A DNA stretch of 64,000 nucleotides. Origin: Sphingobium sp. WTD-1 (lineage in GTDB: Bacteria > Pseudomonadota > Alphaproteobacteria > Sphingomonadales > Sphingomonadaceae). The notes below the pieces were generated by a model. The model was not told the origin of the DNA. It saw only the letters and a list, made by a program, of their open reading frames with translations, and made no database searches. The position numbers and the translations under genes are program-made. The stretch lies in assembly GCF_030128825.1 (NCBI RefSeq), contig NZ_CP119127.1, positions 540,001-604,000 of the forward strand. The letters run 5' to 3'. This document shows positions 62,293 through 64,000 of this stretch, piece after piece. The first letter of the stretch is position 1, and each line of letters starts with the position of its first letter.

Positions 62293-63171
62293 TCACGCGC
62301 TTTTGCGCTTGGCTGCAGGCGCACGCATATTGCCAGTCGCCGATCCGCTTTTCGACCTCTTCTTCGTCGCTGGGGTGCGAGCCGTTTCTCCTGCTGACTT
62401 CTTGAGCGCCGCCATCAGGTCGATGACATTGCCGCCCTTGCGCGCCGGCTCATCGTCCACCTCTTCTATTATCCGCTTCCCCTTGGACTTTTTCTTCTTT
62501 TCGATCAGGCGATGGAGCGCATCGACATAGCGATCGCGAAACTCTTCCGGCTTGAAGGGCGCCGTTCGCTTGTCGATGATGCTGGTAGCAAGATCGAGCA
62601 TGTCCTCATCCGCCGTATCGGCAGGCAAACCTCGGAAATATGTCTGCGCCTTGGTTACCTCGTCGGCGTAGCGCAGAACTTCCATGACCAGCCCCCGTCC
62701 ACAGGGTTTGATCGATACCAGCTGTTCCCGTCCACGGACCGACAATTGGCCAAGTCCGACCTTCTTTGCCTTTCGCAGCGCATCCCGCAGCACCGCATAG
62801 GCCTCTTCTGCGAGGTCATCGGCGGGTACGACGAAATAAGGCTTCTCATAATAAAGAACGTCGATCGCATCGGCCTCGACGAACTGGACGAGGTCGAGGG
62901 TCTTGCGGCTCTCAATCTTGACCGCTTCGATTTCCTCCTGTTCGAGCAGCACATAATTGCCTTTTGAAAGCTCGAACCCCTTGAGGATCTCATCTCGGTC
63001 GACGGGTCCCACGCCGCTCACGACCTTTTCATAATGGATGGGTTTGCCGGTGGGCTCGTGAATCTGACGAAAGCTGACCGCCGCGCCCGATTTGGTTGCG
63101 GGATACACTTCGACCGGGATGGACACCAGTGCCAGCTTGATCTGGCCCTGCCAAAATGCGCGTGCAGCCAT
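62293..63171 (-). CDS. ku: Ku protein (non-homologous end joining)
   Basis: A 292-residue bacterial Ku. It begins MAARAFWQGQIKLALVSIPV and has the Ku core with YYEKPYFVVPADDLAEEAYA, then LLRDAL-like and FRDRYVDALHRLIEKKKK near the end. The C-terminal tail is very basic (TKKRSKSGSATG, PAAKRKSA), suited to DNA binding and LigD contact. A GGAGG site before ATG 63171 decides the start. Its stop overlaps the mgtC start. It binds broken DNA ends and recruits LigD, encoded two genes later. Confidence 0.97.
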   Translation of the reverse strand: MAARAFWQGQIKLALVSIPVEVYPATKSGAAVSFRQIHEPTGKPIHYEKVVSGVGPVDRDEILKGFELSKGNYVLLEQEEIEAVKIESRKTLDLVQFVEADAIDVLYYEKPYFVVPADDLAEEAYAVLRDALRKAKKVGLGQLSVRGREQLVSIKPCGRGLVMEVLRYADEVTKAQTYFRGLPADTADEDMLDLATSIIDKRTAPFKPEEFRDRYVDALHRLIEKKKKSKGKRIIEEVDDEPARKGGNVIDLMAALKKSAGETARTPATKKRSKSGSATGNMRAPAAKRKSA

Positions 63172-63337
63172 GTGCGACCTCCGCGATGAGAGCGTGCAAT
63201 CGGCAAGTTGGTTCCGTGATAGCCTCAAACAGAAAGCCGACAGCGCAGCTTCGCCAATCCCATGGGGTGGCAAGGCAAATCATTCATCTTCATGTTGCAA
63301 CCATCTGGCCCCGGCACCTGATCGGGGCATGTCGCTG

Positions 63338-63359
63338 AACTTCCGCGCACGCGGAAGTT
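63338..63359. repeat. Inverted repeat in the ku / oxidoreductase gap
   Basis: AACTTCCGC (63338-63346) and GCGGAAGTT (63351-63359) form a perfect 9-bp inverted repeat around GCAC. No T-run follows on either strand, so an operator is more likely than a terminator. It lies 128 bases before the oxidoreductase start at 63487. The rest of the gap 63172-63486 shows no EcfG-type box, no FNR-type box and no gene. Confidence 0.5.
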
Positions 63360-63486
63360 GCACAGCAGAGGCATTGCTCAGCCAATTCTCCCTCGAACCG
63401 CAGAACCCATTACGCGCCCAGGTGTTCTTTGCGCGAAGAAGGGATGGGCGCGTTCTGCTGATCCTGGCCCCTCAAGGAGATGACAC

Positions 63487-64000
63487 ATGCCGCTCAAGGC
63501 GCTGGCGCTTAACTGCACGCTCAAGGCGGACTCCCGCCAGGAGAGTTCGACCGACGCGATGATCGCCGTGTTGACGAAGGCCTTCAGCAAGAATGATGTG
63601 ACGGTCAGCGAAACGGTCCGGGTTGCAGCCCTCGACATCAGGCCAGGCGTCAGCTCCGACGAAGGGGATGGCGATGCGTGGCCGGGACTGCGCGAGAAGA
63701 TACTCGCTCATGACATTGTGATCTTCGGAGGACCGATCTGGATGGGGCAGATCAGCAGCACCGCCAAACGCGTCCTGGAGCGGATGGATGCCTTCCTCTC
63801 CGAAACCGACGATAAGGGTCGGATGCCGAGCTATGGGAAGGTCGCTGTCGCAGCAATCGTGGGTAATGAAGATGGCGCCCACTTCTGCTCCGCTCAGCTG
63901 TTCCAGGCTTTGAACGATGTGGGCTGGACGATCCCCGCTGTTGCGGCCTGCTATTGGGTCGGCGAAGCGATGGGGTCGGTCGATTTCAAGGATCTCGGCG
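63487..64000 (+). CDS. Flavodoxin-like NAD(P)H-dependent oxidoreductase (partial)
   Basis: The first 171 codons of a gene that runs off the window. AAGGAG stands seven bases before the ATG. It starts MPLKALALNCTLKADSR and has the flavodoxin-fold FMN region IVIFGGPIWMGQISSTAKRV, then AVAAIVGNEDGAHFCSAQL. This is the NADPH-dependent FMN reductase / quinone reductase family. It would use NAD(P)H and FMN to reduce quinones or other acceptors. The end is not visible, so length cannot be compared. Confidence 0.87.
   Translation, partial: MPLKALALNCTLKADSRQESSTDAMIAVLTKAFSKNDVTVSETVRVAALDIRPGVSSDEGDGDAWPGLREKILAHDIVIFGGPIWMGQISSTAKRVLERMDAFLSETDDKGRMPSYGKVAVAAIVGNEDGAHFCSAQLFQALNDVGWTIPAVAACYWVGEAMGSVDFKDLG

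Larger units (their letters stand above)
59319..62296 (-). pseudogene. MgtC/SapB-family membrane gene split by IS21
   Basis: The 5' piece (62296 or 62293 down to 62046) encodes LLRLSIAALLGLLLGLDRQI and GLRTHGLICFTSALMTV, the family N-terminus. The 3' piece (59553 down to 59319) encodes SGIIATGLIIFSKGEIKNLT and later helices. Excising the IS and one repeat copy leaves 477 bases from ATG 62293 to the stop, 159 codons exactly (158 aa). The gene overlaps ku at one end and ligD at the other, so it was the middle gene of ku-mgtC-ligD. MgtC-like proteins are linked to magnesium limitation and membrane stress. Two possible starts (GTG 62296, ATG 62293) overlap the ku stop. Confidence 0.9.

Overview
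The window reads as a high-GC alphaproteobacterial accessory or plasmid-like region, most likely from a sphingomonad (Sphingomonas/Sphingobium type). The reasons are an ECF15/EcfG-type sigma factor with GGAAC-N17-GTT promoters, HWE-family kinases, a Crp/Fnr regulator of the alphaproteobacterial kind, and several IS families common there. The genus is inference.

Layout. 1-2080 holds a gene end, a gene-poor stretch and an IS5-family element sitting inside a tiny Lmo0937-type membrane gene. 2125-10470 is mostly minus strand: cupin protein, AI-2E-family permease, a glycosyltransferase plus glycogen-debranching-type operon preceded by a perfect FNR-type box, a Crp/Fnr regulator and a PfpI-family protein. 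10639-13819 is an EcfG-like sigma gene, with its own EcfG-type promoter, split by an IS66 element. 14024-17153 is an alpha-amylase gene whose 3' end was displaced by an IS1380-family element. 17760-22085 is a LOV photosensor / CheB-CheR-HWE kinase / receiver operon. 22216-27139 has a deaminase, the catalase katE (with an EcfG-type promoter) and a divergent hybrid kinase.

27264-34036 carries three transglutaminase-like proteins, an M3 peptidase, an N-formylglutamate amidohydrolase and an outer-membrane barrel. 34425-38254 has a diguanylate cyclase, a GST-like protein and a formate/nitrite-type channel. 38304-45776 is a four-gene fatty-acid beta-oxidation operon ending in an acetyl-CoA hydrolase/transferase. 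45960-50930 has a PAS hybrid kinase, a lipoprotein sugar dehydrogenase and a DUF2231 protein. 51117-56608 is a caa3-type oxidase operon with fused subunits I/III and a triheme cytochrome c. 56809-63171 is a ku-mgtC-ligD end-joining operon cut by an IS21 element. A flavodoxin-like oxidoreductase runs off the right edge.

The common theme is stress survival: catalase, DNA end joining, light and redox sensing, storage-sugar enzymes and a stress sigma factor. The strongest observation is that all four IS elements landed in genes or at a gene's 3' end. For each, deleting the element and one target-repeat copy restores an exact reading frame, so the ancestral genes can be rebuilt: Lmo0937 48 aa, sigma 216 aa, amylase 492 aa, MgtC 158 aa. 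No tRNA, rRNA or CRISPR array was seen.
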